A stretch of DNA of 46,216 nucleotides from Sedimentisphaerales bacterium (GTDB lineage Bacteria; Planctomycetota; Phycisphaerae; Sedimentisphaerales; Anaerobacaceae): contig JAFGLV010000108.1 in NCBI GenBank assembly GCA_016927855.1, positions 1 to 46,216 of the forward strand, read 5' to 3'. Both the position numbers and the translations under genes were made by a program. Below the pieces are notes generated by a model. It had not been told where the DNA came from and searched no databases. It worked only from the letters and a program-made list of their open reading frames with translations. This document shows, piece after piece, positions 8,696-16,924 of this stretch (within the stretch, counting starts at the first letter, position 1; each line of letters opens with the position of its first letter).

Positions 8696-9013
8696 CCAGA
8701 GGCCGGTGTGGCACAGATCGCCCGAGAATCCCGCCCTTTTTCGACCTGGGGCGAGATGTAAGTCTGTGCGGCGAAGGGGATAAAAAAATCTGGCTTCCGG
8801 GCGTTTTTGTAGGAAAGGTGTTGCACGGATGGGCCTATAATGGAGGTGCAACGCTTCGTCACCAGGGGGGAAAGTTTTTCCCAAAGTGGACCGGCGTGCG
8901 AGCCGATGGCTTAGGAGGGCTCGATCTGCCGACGGAGCGTGCGCCGCAGGAAGCGCATGTGCGTGGATCGGATTCCCAAGTTGAAAGAAGACCTTTGCTA
9001 GAGGAGTCTACCC
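8696..9013 (+). promoter_or_regulatory. Spacer with possible -10 element upstream of the secreted GEVED protein
   Basis: This gene-free stretch of about 320 bp contains a perfect TATAAT at 8836-8841, some 170 bp before the next ATG, but no convincing -35 at 16-18 bp. A TTGCAC at 8821 is too close. The rest is an unassigned leader of about 170 nt. I see no known riboswitch consensus. GAGGAG just before 9014 is the ribosome binding site of the next gene. Confidence 0.3.
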
Positions 9014-11032
9014 ATGACCAGAGTGCAACTGCGGCCGGCGTTCGGATGGATTGTTTTGGTGGTCTTGACCGTCTGGTGCGCCCCGGCCCGGGGCCAGCAC
9101 GAAGTGCCCGACTTCTATCCCGATTCGTGGTATCGCATTGCGGTCGATGCGGCCGGCGAGATGGTCGAGGGCGACGGCTATGGCTACAACGGCGGAACCT
9201 GGTACTACTATCCGGAGACCGGCTGGTACCGGCAGTGGTTCTACAACGGGCCTTACGATCCGGCCCGCCGAGGCGAGCTGGAGTACAAGGCTTATATCAC
9301 GCCGGGGCCATCGATCGGTCCGACCGACATCGAAATGGAATTCAACTGGACGACGCCTGAATGGTCCGCGCTGGGCCTGGGGTCTCCACCGATGTCGGAC
9401 GATGTCGCCAACCCCAGCGACGAGAGTCGGTACATCGACTCGCAGGGTTTCCACAGCACCTACGGTGTCTCAGGGTTCACCAGCATCGAGCCCAACCGCG
9501 AGATTACAGTCGACGACTACAATCCGGAGTGGACCTGCATCGCGATCCGCGGGCGCAACTTCCGCGTCTATCGCTGGGCGATCCACCGATGCCTGCCGAA
9601 AGAGGCCGCACAGGGCGCCTGGTGCGACTACGAGACCGGGGACTGCTACATAGGCTCCGAGAGCGAAGGCAGAGCGTCGTACACCTGGCTTGGCGCCGGC
9701 AGCACGTGCCAGGCTTGCACGGCCAAGCCGAGCACACCCATGGATTTCGGCGACGCGCCCGATCCGGGCTATCCCACGCTGCTGGCCCACAACGGCGCGC
9801 GGCATGCGATCGTCTCCGGCGTCTTTCTCGGTACGCGGGTCGATGCAGAAACCAACGGACAGCCCAATGCGAGCGCGACCGGTGACGACAACGACGGGAT
9901 CGACGACGAGGATGGCGTGACATTCACTTCGTCCATCGAGCCAGGCAAGATCGCGACTCTCGATGTCACCGCGTCGGTGCAAGGATACCTCAATGCCTGG
10001 ATCGACTTCAACGGCAACGGAGTCTTCGACGACGCAGGAGAGCAGATCTTCAGCGACGAACCGCTGATTTCGGGCATCAACGGACTGGCGTTCGTGGTTC
10101 CCGACGCGGCACGCGAAGGCGTGACGTTCGGACGGTTCCGTTTCAATACGCGCGGGCTGCTCTCCAGCAACGGTCCGGCCACTGATGGCGAGGTGGAGGA
10201 TTATCGCCTAACGATCGTTACGGGTTTCGAGCCGCAGCCGACGTCGGGCCTGACGACCGCCCAGTGGAGCCAGCCGCCGTCGCTGCTCGACCCGACCGAT
10301 CCGTTCACCTTCGACGGCTTTATGGTGCTCTCGTCGTTCGACCGGCACCAGATCGCGGCTGACGACTGCCGGTTCGAAGATAGCCAGCCTATCACCGGCA
10401 TTCACTGGTGGGGGTCTTTCGACGGTTGGACCCAGCCTCACTTGCCGCCGCGACTGCCGCTGGCGTTCCACATCGCGATCTGGTCGGACGTGCCCGACCC
10501 GCAGCCGGGCAATCCGAACACGTTCAATCATCCCGGCACCCTGCTCTGGGAAACCTACTCCACCGGATCAACGTGGGCGGTGGCCGGCCATCAGCAGGAC
10601 GAGAAGGCGGGCGAGGCCAGGCCGGCGGTCTTCCAGTTCACCCAGGGACTCTCCCAAGATGAGTGGTTCTATCCGATATCCGGCGCAGCAGGCGGAAACC
10701 CCCAATCCACGTTCTTCTGGGTGAGCATTGCGGCTCTGTACGATCCGCAGGAGGCACCGCCGGAGCATCCCTGGGGTTGGATGAGCCGCACGCACGAATC
10801 CGGCGCGGCTGCGGTCATTGTCGACGATATCGTTCCGGCCGACCTGGCGCCCTGGCCTCCGACGCCGGGCGCGCAGTGGAGCGTCGGCACAGTGGCCCAG
10901 GACGGCACGAAGTCACCGCTTGACCTGGCCTTTCAACTGACTTCGTTTCGGTCACCTTATCCGACCGGCGCGACGGTCAAGATCGCTCAGACCACCGCCC
11001 GCTCGAGGCAAGAAACCGACGGAACGAAGTAG
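9014..11032 (+). CDS. Secreted GEVED plus WSQPP-domain protein
   Basis: 672-aa exported protein. A signal peptide (residues 1-28) is followed by a unique Tyr/Trp-rich region with several cysteines. A GEVED domain runs from DFGDAPDPGYPTLLA (about 242) through the acidic GDDNDGIDDEDG stretch to DGEVEDYRLTI (about 401). A C-terminal domain begins AQWSQPP (about 416) and includes DDCRFEDSQPITGIHWWGS, FHIAIWSDVP and HPWGWMSR; it recurs several times in the next gene (11379-16193). I believe it corresponds to a DUF family common in Phycisphaerae, but I have not searched. The architecture suggests an extracellular structural or adhesive protein. GAGGAG precedes the ATG. Confidence 0.85.
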   Translation: MTRVQLRPAFGWIVLVVLTVWCAPARGQHEVPDFYPDSWYRIAVDAAGEMVEGDGYGYNGGTWYYYPETGWYRQWFYNGPYDPARRGELEYKAYITPGPSIGPTDIEMEFNWTTPEWSALGLGSPPMSDDVANPSDESRYIDSQGFHSTYGVSGFTSIEPNREITVDDYNPEWTCIAIRGRNFRVYRWAIHRCLPKEAAQGAWCDYETGDCYIGSESEGRASYTWLGAGSTCQACTAKPSTPMDFGDAPDPGYPTLLAHNGARHAIVSGVFLGTRVDAETNGQPNASATGDDNDGIDDEDGVTFTSSIEPGKIATLDVTASVQGYLNAWIDFNGNGVFDDAGEQIFSDEPLISGINGLAFVVPDAAREGVTFGRFRFNTRGLLSSNGPATDGEVEDYRLTIVTGFEPQPTSGLTTAQWSQPPSLLDPTDPFTFDGFMVLSSFDRHQIAADDCRFEDSQPITGIHWWGSFDGWTQPHLPPRLPLAFHIAIWSDVPDPQPGNPNTFNHPGTLLWETYSTGSTWAVAGHQQDEKAGEARPAVFQFTQGLSQDEWFYPISGAAGGNPQSTFFWVSIAALYDPQEAPPEHPWGWMSRTHESGAAAVIVDDIVPADLAPWPPTPGAQWSVGTVAQDGTKSPLDLAFQLTSFRSPYPTGATVKIAQTTARSRQETDGTK

Positions 11033-11043
11033 ATTGCGATCAT

Positions 11044-11081
11044 GGGTCCTGTGGGTCCACGCGCGGCCCACAGGGCCCTTT
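11044..11081 (+). terminator. Probable intrinsic terminator after the 9014 gene
   Basis: A strong stem, CCTGTGGG (11048-11055) with CCCACAGG (11067-11074), extended by GGG/CCC pairs across one bulge on each side, is followed by TTTGT. It lies 11 nt after the stop. The T run is short, so efficiency is uncertain. The rest of the spacer to 11378 shows no gene; GGGAGG precedes the next start. Confidence 0.6.
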
Positions 11082-11378
11082 GTCCGCTCAATCCCCTCGG
11101 CAACGGCCGCAGGCACGCCTGTATCTTCGCGTCTGATAATATTCCTGCCCTTCTCCGCGCCAGCGCCAAATCGCTCTGGCAACCGCGCCAGCAGCCTTGC
11201 GGCAGGCCGTGCTGCGGCTTTTCGCGTTCCACGCGCTTTTTTGGTGGAGATTTCCACGTTGCGCGTCGATGGCACAGTGGAACTATAGGGTAGAGCACTG
11301 TCCCAGGGGGGCAGCTTGACCACTCGCACGCGAGTGTGGCGCCGAGATTGCACGGACTGATTTTGGGAGGTCGATTTC

Positions 11379-14300
11379 ATGAACGGGCTCAGAGAGTTGT
11401 TCACCAGGCAGCGCATCATGGCAGTTGTGCTTATCCTTTGTGCGGGAATCGGCCTGACCACGGCCGCAGACGTCAAACCCGGCACCGATAGAGACTTCGG
11501 TGATGCGCCCGAAGGTGCGTTAGCCTACCCATCTTCGGGGGTTATCGGGCAGTTTCCGACATGCGTCGGCGTCGGCCCGGCGGCATGGGTCGAACACGAC
11601 GGCAAGAGTCTCTACCTGGGCCCGAAAGTCGATCTCGAAGCCAATGGCAATGCCGGCCAATGTCCTTCCTTCAATCCCAACGCCTACAATCAGGACGAAG
11701 GCATCAAGGATGGTGACGCCGGCCTGCTCAAGCCTCGGGCCTACTCGATCAGAGGCGCCGTCGGCGCTGAGGATGTCTACTCGCTGGTCACTTCGATCGG
11801 CCTGTTGTATCTCGGCAACGCCAATACCATTACCAGTTGGGGCGTCAACCTCGACCTTGAAGTCCATAACCGCAGAACCGACGGCAGAGACGCCTATCTG
11901 AACGTCCTGATGGACTGGGACCAGAACGGCAAATGGCAAGGTTCGGCACTGGGACCCGACGGACCGACTCCCGAACACACGCTGGTCAACTTCCCGATCC
12001 CTCACGGTTTCGACGGCCCGCTTTCGGAACTCAGCCCACCCGGCATCGCGCTGGGACCCAACGCAGGCTATGTGTGGGCCAGGTTCACAATCAGCGAACG
12101 ACCGGTTGCCGAGGGTTGGAACGGCGACGGCGTCTTCACCGAGGGCGAGACCGAGGACTATCTCCTGCGCGTCGCCGAACCAGTGTTCTTCTGCGAATGG
12201 GACGAAGGCGATCCGCACAAGATGCACTGGCCCCAAGTGGGCGACATGCGCGAGACCGGCCTGGCGGTCGACATGTTCGAGACGAGTCTGGCGGAGGATT
12301 TCCAGTGCGCCCAGACCGGACCGATCACTGACATTCACTTCTGGGGCGCGTTCATGGATGACACGCTGCCCGTTTTCAGCGTGGACAGCCTGAAATTCAA
12401 GGTAAGCATCTACGCGAACCTGCCGGCTGACGACAAAATCGCATGGAGCCGGCCGGGGCAACTGCTCTGGAGCAAAGAGATCCTGCCTTACACCTATGAT
12501 TTCCATCAGACGACCGGCTTCTACCGCCAGGGTTGGTACGACCCGGCCAGCGGCTTCTACCAGCCGTCCAACCACCGCAAGTCCTTCCAGTACAACATCT
12601 GCCTGCGCGGAGACGACAAAGAGCTCTTCACGCAACAGCGCGGGACGATCTACTGGATCGAGATCAAGGAGATCCGCGAAGCAGACGCATCGTATGTCTT
12701 CGGCTGGAAGCCCACGGAGCGTCGCCTGCAATTCAAGGACAACGCGGTCTGGCGTCACCCGGTGCTAGGTTGGCAACCCATCAGCTATCCCGACGGACAC
12801 GAATACAAAGGCAGCCGGCTCGACCTGTCGCTGGTCATTACGGGGCGCGCCGCCGCCGAGGACAAGCTCGATTTCGGTGATGCGCCCGACCCGAAGTACC
12901 CGACGCTGTTGGCCTCCAACAGCGCGCGGCACACGGTCGTTCCCGGGGTTTACCTGGGCAATGACGTCGATACCGATCCCGACGGCCAGCCTGACGCGAC
13001 TGCCACCGGCGACGACAACGACGGGACCGACGACGAAGACGGCGTGGCGTTCGTCTCCGTCCCGGTCCAGGGCGACGCGGCGGCGGTCGAGGTGATCGCC
13101 TCCACCACTGGCGCGCTGAACGCCTGGGTGGATTTCAATAGCGACGGTGACTGGAACGACCGCGGCGAGCAGGTTTTCGTGGATGAGACCCTGAGTCCGG
13201 GCGTCAATACGCTCGCGTTCGTCGTGCCTGACGATGCCGTGCCCGGCCAGACATTCTCGCGATGGCGGTTCAGTTCGATTCGAGGTCTGGGTGTCACCGG
13301 CGCCGCGCCGGACGGAGAGGTGGAAGACCACGTGCTGCGAATCGAAATGGCAGGCGCGCCGGGTCAGCCGCCGGTTGAGCATCTGAAGTGGTCGCAGCCG
13401 CCCATCGAGCGGACGCCGGGCTCGAATGCACCGGTCTTCTGCGGATGGGACGAGCCTTCGTATACCAGCAAACCGTTCCAGTCGAGCATCAGCTCGTGGC
13501 GGATGGTCGCTGACGATTTCCGCTGCCCAGGCAGCTTGCCGGTCGCGTCGGTCCACTGGTGGGGCTCCTACCAGGACTGGGAAGGCAGGGAAGCCCCGAA
13601 CATCCGGCCGCAATCGTGGCGCATCGGGTTCTGGAGCAACATCCCCGCCGACAGTCGGTATCCGTTCAGCCGGCCCGGCGACCTGCTGTGGGTGGTCAAC
13701 GCAAGTACCGACAGGGTCAGCGAGCAACGCGTCGGCACCGATACCTTCCCCGGCGAGAAACCTGACACCGCATTCGAGTACCTGCTCAAGCTCGAACCGC
13801 AGGAATACTTCCAGCCTGGCGAATACAAAGTCACCGGGGCAGACGAGGGGATCTTCTGGGTGAGCATTACTGCCGTCTATACCGGCTCGCCGACGCCCAG
13901 CTACGTCTGGGGCTGGAAGACGCGTCCCGAGCCCTGGATGGATGGGGCTGTGACGTTCGATCTGCGCCGGGACGACCTGCGGGCCGGGATCACACCCGAC
14001 CCCGCCACCGTCGCGCCGCTGACGAATTCGCTCGTCTGCGAACGTCTCGACATGTACGACATGGCATTCGAGCTGGACACCGATCCGCTCTATGTCAAGT
14101 GGGAGCAGCCTTTCACGGGATTGCGCGACTGGCCGCACTATGAGGATGAAGAGTCGGTCGCGACCGGCAGCAGCGGCGCCGGCGCGTCGAAGTGGCTCCA
14201 GAACCCCGACCTGACGCGCACCGGCATGGACGTGGACATGACGAAGGATGCGCCGCCCACGTGGCCGGCTCAGTTGTGCGGCGATGACTTCGAGTGCACC

Positions 14301-16193
14301 ACGAGCGGACCGATCACCGGCATCACGATCTGGGGTTCGTGGTATCACGACCTCCTCTCGAGCGGCAGTCCAGAGAACGTGGCCTTCACGTTGAGCATCC
14401 GCGAGGATATCCCCGCTAGTCGCAGCTCGACCGGCTACAGCATGCCTGGCAGGGTCCTTTGGCGTAAGCAGTTCGCGCGCGGCACGTTCACGGTCCAGAG
14501 CCAGGACGCGGCCACCCAGAGCTACTACAGTCCTGGCAATCTGACCTTCGATCCCGAGAATCATCGGATGGTCTACAAGTACATGTTCGACATCGAACCA
14601 AAGGATGCCTTCCGGCAAACCGGCACGGCCAAGGACCCTGTCACCTACTGGCTGTGCGCTCAGGCCTCTCTGGTCCACTCGCCCGGCAGCGTCGCGACGC
14701 GCCTCGGCTGGAAGAGTTCCCTGGATCATTGGAATGACGCGGCCGTCTGGGCCAACGCCCAGGAGCCGTTCGACGGGACCTGGCAGAAGCTGACCTACCC
14801 CAAGGGACATTCGCTCTCGACGCGTTCGGTCGATCTGGCCTTCGAGATCGAGATGCAGGGAGCTGCGACCGGGCTGACCTACCGCCGGCTCGTGGCCGAC
14901 GATTGGGAATGCAACAGCACCGCGCCGGTCAGCAGCATCGTCTGGTGGGGCTCCTACCTCGGCTATGGCTACCAGGCCTGCGAGTGCCAGCAGATGCCGG
15001 CGCCGCGTCAGCCCGACTACTTCCTGCTGTCGATCTGGTCGGACGCCTCCAATCCCGGCGCCTTCGGTCATCCCGGCGAGAAGCTCTGGGAATATCGAGC
15101 CGACGATTTCGACGAGGTTATGGTCGGGTTCGACAAGCATCCGGAACCATTCGTCAGCAGCGTCAAGGGCTTCGAGCCGGTCTATCGCTACACCGTACGT
15201 CTGCCGGAAAAGGACTGGTTCAGCCAACGCGACGCGCGGAGTGTCTGCTGGCTGAGCGTCGTCGCGGTCTACGAGGATGCCCGGATGATGACGTATCCCT
15301 GGGGTTGGACGAACCACCCGTCCGAGCCCTGGGACGTTCCAGGGCGCAATCTTGTCGGCCACTGGAAGCTGGATGAATCCAGCGGCGAGATCGCCAACGA
15401 CAGCTCCGGCAACGGCAACCACGGGACCGTCGTCGGTCGTCCCGACTGGCGGCCCGGCGGCGGCACGATCGGCGGCGCCATCGATCTCAACGGCCGCGAT
15501 GAGTACATCAGGGTCAGCAAGCCCAACGGCTTTGACTTCGCGCCGGGTTCCTTCTCCGCCTCCGCTTGGGTCAAGGCGCGCACCGTGGGCGGACGGTGGC
15601 AGACGATCATGGAGTACGATCGCGACAGCTTCAACGGCAATCGCTTCGGGCTCTGGATCGACCCGGCCGGGCGGTTCCATTTCCGCGTCGGACGCAACAC
15701 CTGGCAAACAACAGCCAGTCTGAAGGCCAACACCTGGCACCTGCTCACTGCCACTTACGACGGCGATACGCACCGCATGCGACTGTATATCGACGGTGTG
15801 CTCGACGCGGCCGCGACCAACGTGGCCGGCTTCGTCGCACCGGTTCAATCGACGCTGACCATCGGCGTGCGCGGGTCGCAGGATGACGAGTTCCTCGACG
15901 GTCTGCTGGACGATGTGCGTGTCTACGACGTTTCGCTCAGCGACGAGGAGGTCCTCAGGCTGATCGGCGTCAACCGCAACAACGACGCGGTGGCCGGCAC
16001 GCCCAAGACCATCGGCACGACACCGACCTGGCAGTGGACCGAGCTGTTCGACCAGACCGGCGTCAGCGAGGACATGTCCTTCATGCTCTTCACCGAGCCT
16101 CTGACCCAGACTACGGATGACGACAGCGTGCTCTACATCGAGGGTCCCTGGCCGACTGAGGAGGTCAAAGCCACCGGCCAATCAAAGAAGTAA
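11379..16193 (+). CDS. Giant secreted protein with GEVED domains, repeated WSQPP domains and a LamG insertion
   Basis: 1604-aa exported protein with a signal peptide (residues 1-30). Two GEVED-like domains are visible: a divergent first one (DFGDAPEGA... to GETEDYLLRV, about 32-265) and a classical second one (DFGDAPDPKYPTLLA... to DGEVEDHVLRI, about 495-650). Four WSQPP-type units follow the pattern (V)ADDF.C....PI..I.WWGS...SIW, near 271-490, 667-900, 907-1150 and 1160-1320. A LamG/concanavalin-like lectin domain (GHWKLDESSG... to EVLRLIGV, about 1325-1531) splits the last unit, whose tail (WTELFDQTGVSEDMSFMLF) resumes after it. It probably acts as a surface carbohydrate-binding or structural protein. 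GGGAGG 8-9 nt before the ATG supports the start; a terminator follows. Confidence 0.88.
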   Translation: MNGLRELFTRQRIMAVVLILCAGIGLTTAADVKPGTDRDFGDAPEGALAYPSSGVIGQFPTCVGVGPAAWVEHDGKSLYLGPKVDLEANGNAGQCPSFNPNAYNQDEGIKDGDAGLLKPRAYSIRGAVGAEDVYSLVTSIGLLYLGNANTITSWGVNLDLEVHNRRTDGRDAYLNVLMDWDQNGKWQGSALGPDGPTPEHTLVNFPIPHGFDGPLSELSPPGIALGPNAGYVWARFTISERPVAEGWNGDGVFTEGETEDYLLRVAEPVFFCEWDEGDPHKMHWPQVGDMRETGLAVDMFETSLAEDFQCAQTGPITDIHFWGAFMDDTLPVFSVDSLKFKVSIYANLPADDKIAWSRPGQLLWSKEILPYTYDFHQTTGFYRQGWYDPASGFYQPSNHRKSFQYNICLRGDDKELFTQQRGTIYWIEIKEIREADASYVFGWKPTERRLQFKDNAVWRHPVLGWQPISYPDGHEYKGSRLDLSLVITGRAAAEDKLDFGDAPDPKYPTLLASNSARHTVVPGVYLGNDVDTDPDGQPDATATGDDNDGTDDEDGVAFVSVPVQGDAAAVEVIASTTGALNAWVDFNSDGDWNDRGEQVFVDETLSPGVNTLAFVVPDDAVPGQTFSRWRFSSIRGLGVTGAAPDGEVEDHVLRIEMAGAPGQPPVEHLKWSQPPIERTPGSNAPVFCGWDEPSYTSKPFQSSISSWRMVADDFRCPGSLPVASVHWWGSYQDWEGREAPNIRPQSWRIGFWSNIPADSRYPFSRPGDLLWVVNASTDRVSEQRVGTDTFPGEKPDTAFEYLLKLEPQEYFQPGEYKVTGADEGIFWVSITAVYTGSPTPSYVWGWKTRPEPWMDGAVTFDLRRDDLRAGITPDPATVAPLTNSLVCERLDMYDMAFELDTDPLYVKWEQPFTGLRDWPHYEDEESVATGSSGAGASKWLQNPDLTRTGMDVDMTKDAPPTWPAQLCGDDFECTTSGPITGITIWGSWYHDLLSSGSPENVAFTLSIREDIPASRSSTGYSMPGRVLWRKQFARGTFTVQSQDAATQSYYSPGNLTFDPENHRMVYKYMFDIEPKDAFRQTGTAKDPVTYWLCAQASLVHSPGSVATRLGWKSSLDHWNDAAVWANAQEPFDGTWQKLTYPKGHSLSTRSVDLAFEIEMQGAATGLTYRRLVADDWECNSTAPVSSIVWWGSYLGYGYQACECQQMPAPRQPDYFLLSIWSDASNPGAFGHPGEKLWEYRADDFDEVMVGFDKHPEPFVSSVKGFEPVYRYTVRLPEKDWFSQRDARSVCWLSVVAVYEDARMMTYPWGWTNHPSEPWDVPGRNLVGHWKLDESSGEIANDSSGNGNHGTVVGRPDWRPGGGTIGGAIDLNGRDEYIRVSKPNGFDFAPGSFSASAWVKARTVGGRWQTIMEYDRDSFNGNRFGLWIDPAGRFHFRVGRNTWQTTASLKANTWHLLTATYDGDTHRMRLYIDGVLDAAATNVAGFVAPVQSTLTIGVRGSQDDEFLDGLLDDVRVYDVSLSDEEVLRLIGVNRNNDAVAGTPKTIGTTPTWQWTELFDQTGVSEDMSFMLFTEPLTQTTDDDSVLYIEGPWPTEEVKATGQSKK

Positions 16194-16255
16194 CCCCGCT
16201 CCACATCCATGTCGGGTCGGACCCTGACGTGGGGTGGCGGCTAACAATAGCGTAA

Positions 16256-16290
16256 GGGGCGCTGGCTACGGAAACCAGCGCCCCTTTTTT
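16256..16290 (+). terminator. Intrinsic terminator
   Basis: A perfect 10-bp stem GGGGCGCTGG/CCAGCGCCCC around a 9-nt loop is followed directly by six T. It ends transcription of the giant secreted-protein gene 63 nt upstream. Read on the minus strand it lacks a T run, so it is not bidirectional in the strict sense. Confidence 0.92.
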
Positions 16291-16352
16291 CATCTCATGG
16301 GCATTTGCTCACGCATGTCGCGACCGAGCCGCTCGCGTTCGAAGAGAGCGGG

Positions 16353-16751
16353 TCACCTCGGTTCTTTGCGCCAGGCCCAGCGGATCAACACCACCGCGAG
16401 GGCCGCGAACAGAGCGACCGACACACCGAGAAACCACGCGCCCTGGGTATCGAATATTCCGATCAGCGCCACGAATCCCAGCGCCGCGACCAGAATCAGG
16501 ATGACTCCGTTCGTCGCCTTGGTCAGCTCACATATTCGCGCGTTGCCGGCGCGATCGGCCTCGGCCAGAACCGCCACCGCTCTGTCGCGCTCGCCCGCAG
16601 GCACGGCGATGCGCACCTCGTGGCCGCGGTAGGCGCTCATCTTGTCGGGATCATCGACGATCACAGGGTGCAAGCCGTGACGCTCGAGCAACCGCACGAT
16701 CTTCGACACGTCATCCGGCAGCGTGCAATAGACCGTAACCAATTCCGCCAT
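16353..16751 (-). CDS. Small membrane protein with DUF2007-like N-terminal domain
   Basis: 132-aa protein. Residues 1-67 (AELVTVYCTLPDDVSKIVRLLERHGL...VRIAVPAGERDRAVAVLAEA) resemble the DUF2007 putative signal-transducing domain, a ferredoxin-like fold. Two transmembrane helices follow (about 80-100 and 105-128) and a basic tail KEPR. The frame is open to 16829, but the ATG at 16751 has GGAGGG (16764-16759) at ideal spacing and begins the conserved domain. It lies downstream of the secretin on the same strand with a 173-bp gap, so co-transcription is possible but unproven. The function is unknown. Confidence 0.7.
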   Translation of the reverse strand: MAELVTVYCTLPDDVSKIVRLLERHGLHPVIVDDPDKMSAYRGHEVRIAVPAGERDRAVAVLAEADRAGNARICELTKATNGVILILVAALGFVALIGIFDTQGAWFLGVSVALFAALAVVLIRWAWRKEPR

Positions 16752-16924
16752 GATTCGGCCCTCCGAAGCCATGCGCAGCCGTTCACATCCCTTCCGGCGT
16801 CGTGGCACGTCGACCGGTGGTATTATCACCGAATCGGCCGAGAGAAGCCAACAGGAAAGACATCGGCCGGCGCCAGGAACGCGCCGGCCGACTGTCGGTG
16901 GTTTGGCCTGAACCCTCCGCGGGC

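Noticed and set aside
8821..8841. Full sigma-70 promoter TTGCAC...TATAAT
   Set aside because: The spacer between the hexamers is only 9 bp; only the -10 is reported, at low confidence.
12765..16181. Very long open frame antisense to the giant secreted protein
   Set aside because: It mirrors the GC-rich codon structure of the sense gene, which has a signal peptide and clear domains; the antisense product is Arg/Val/Asp-rich with no family features.
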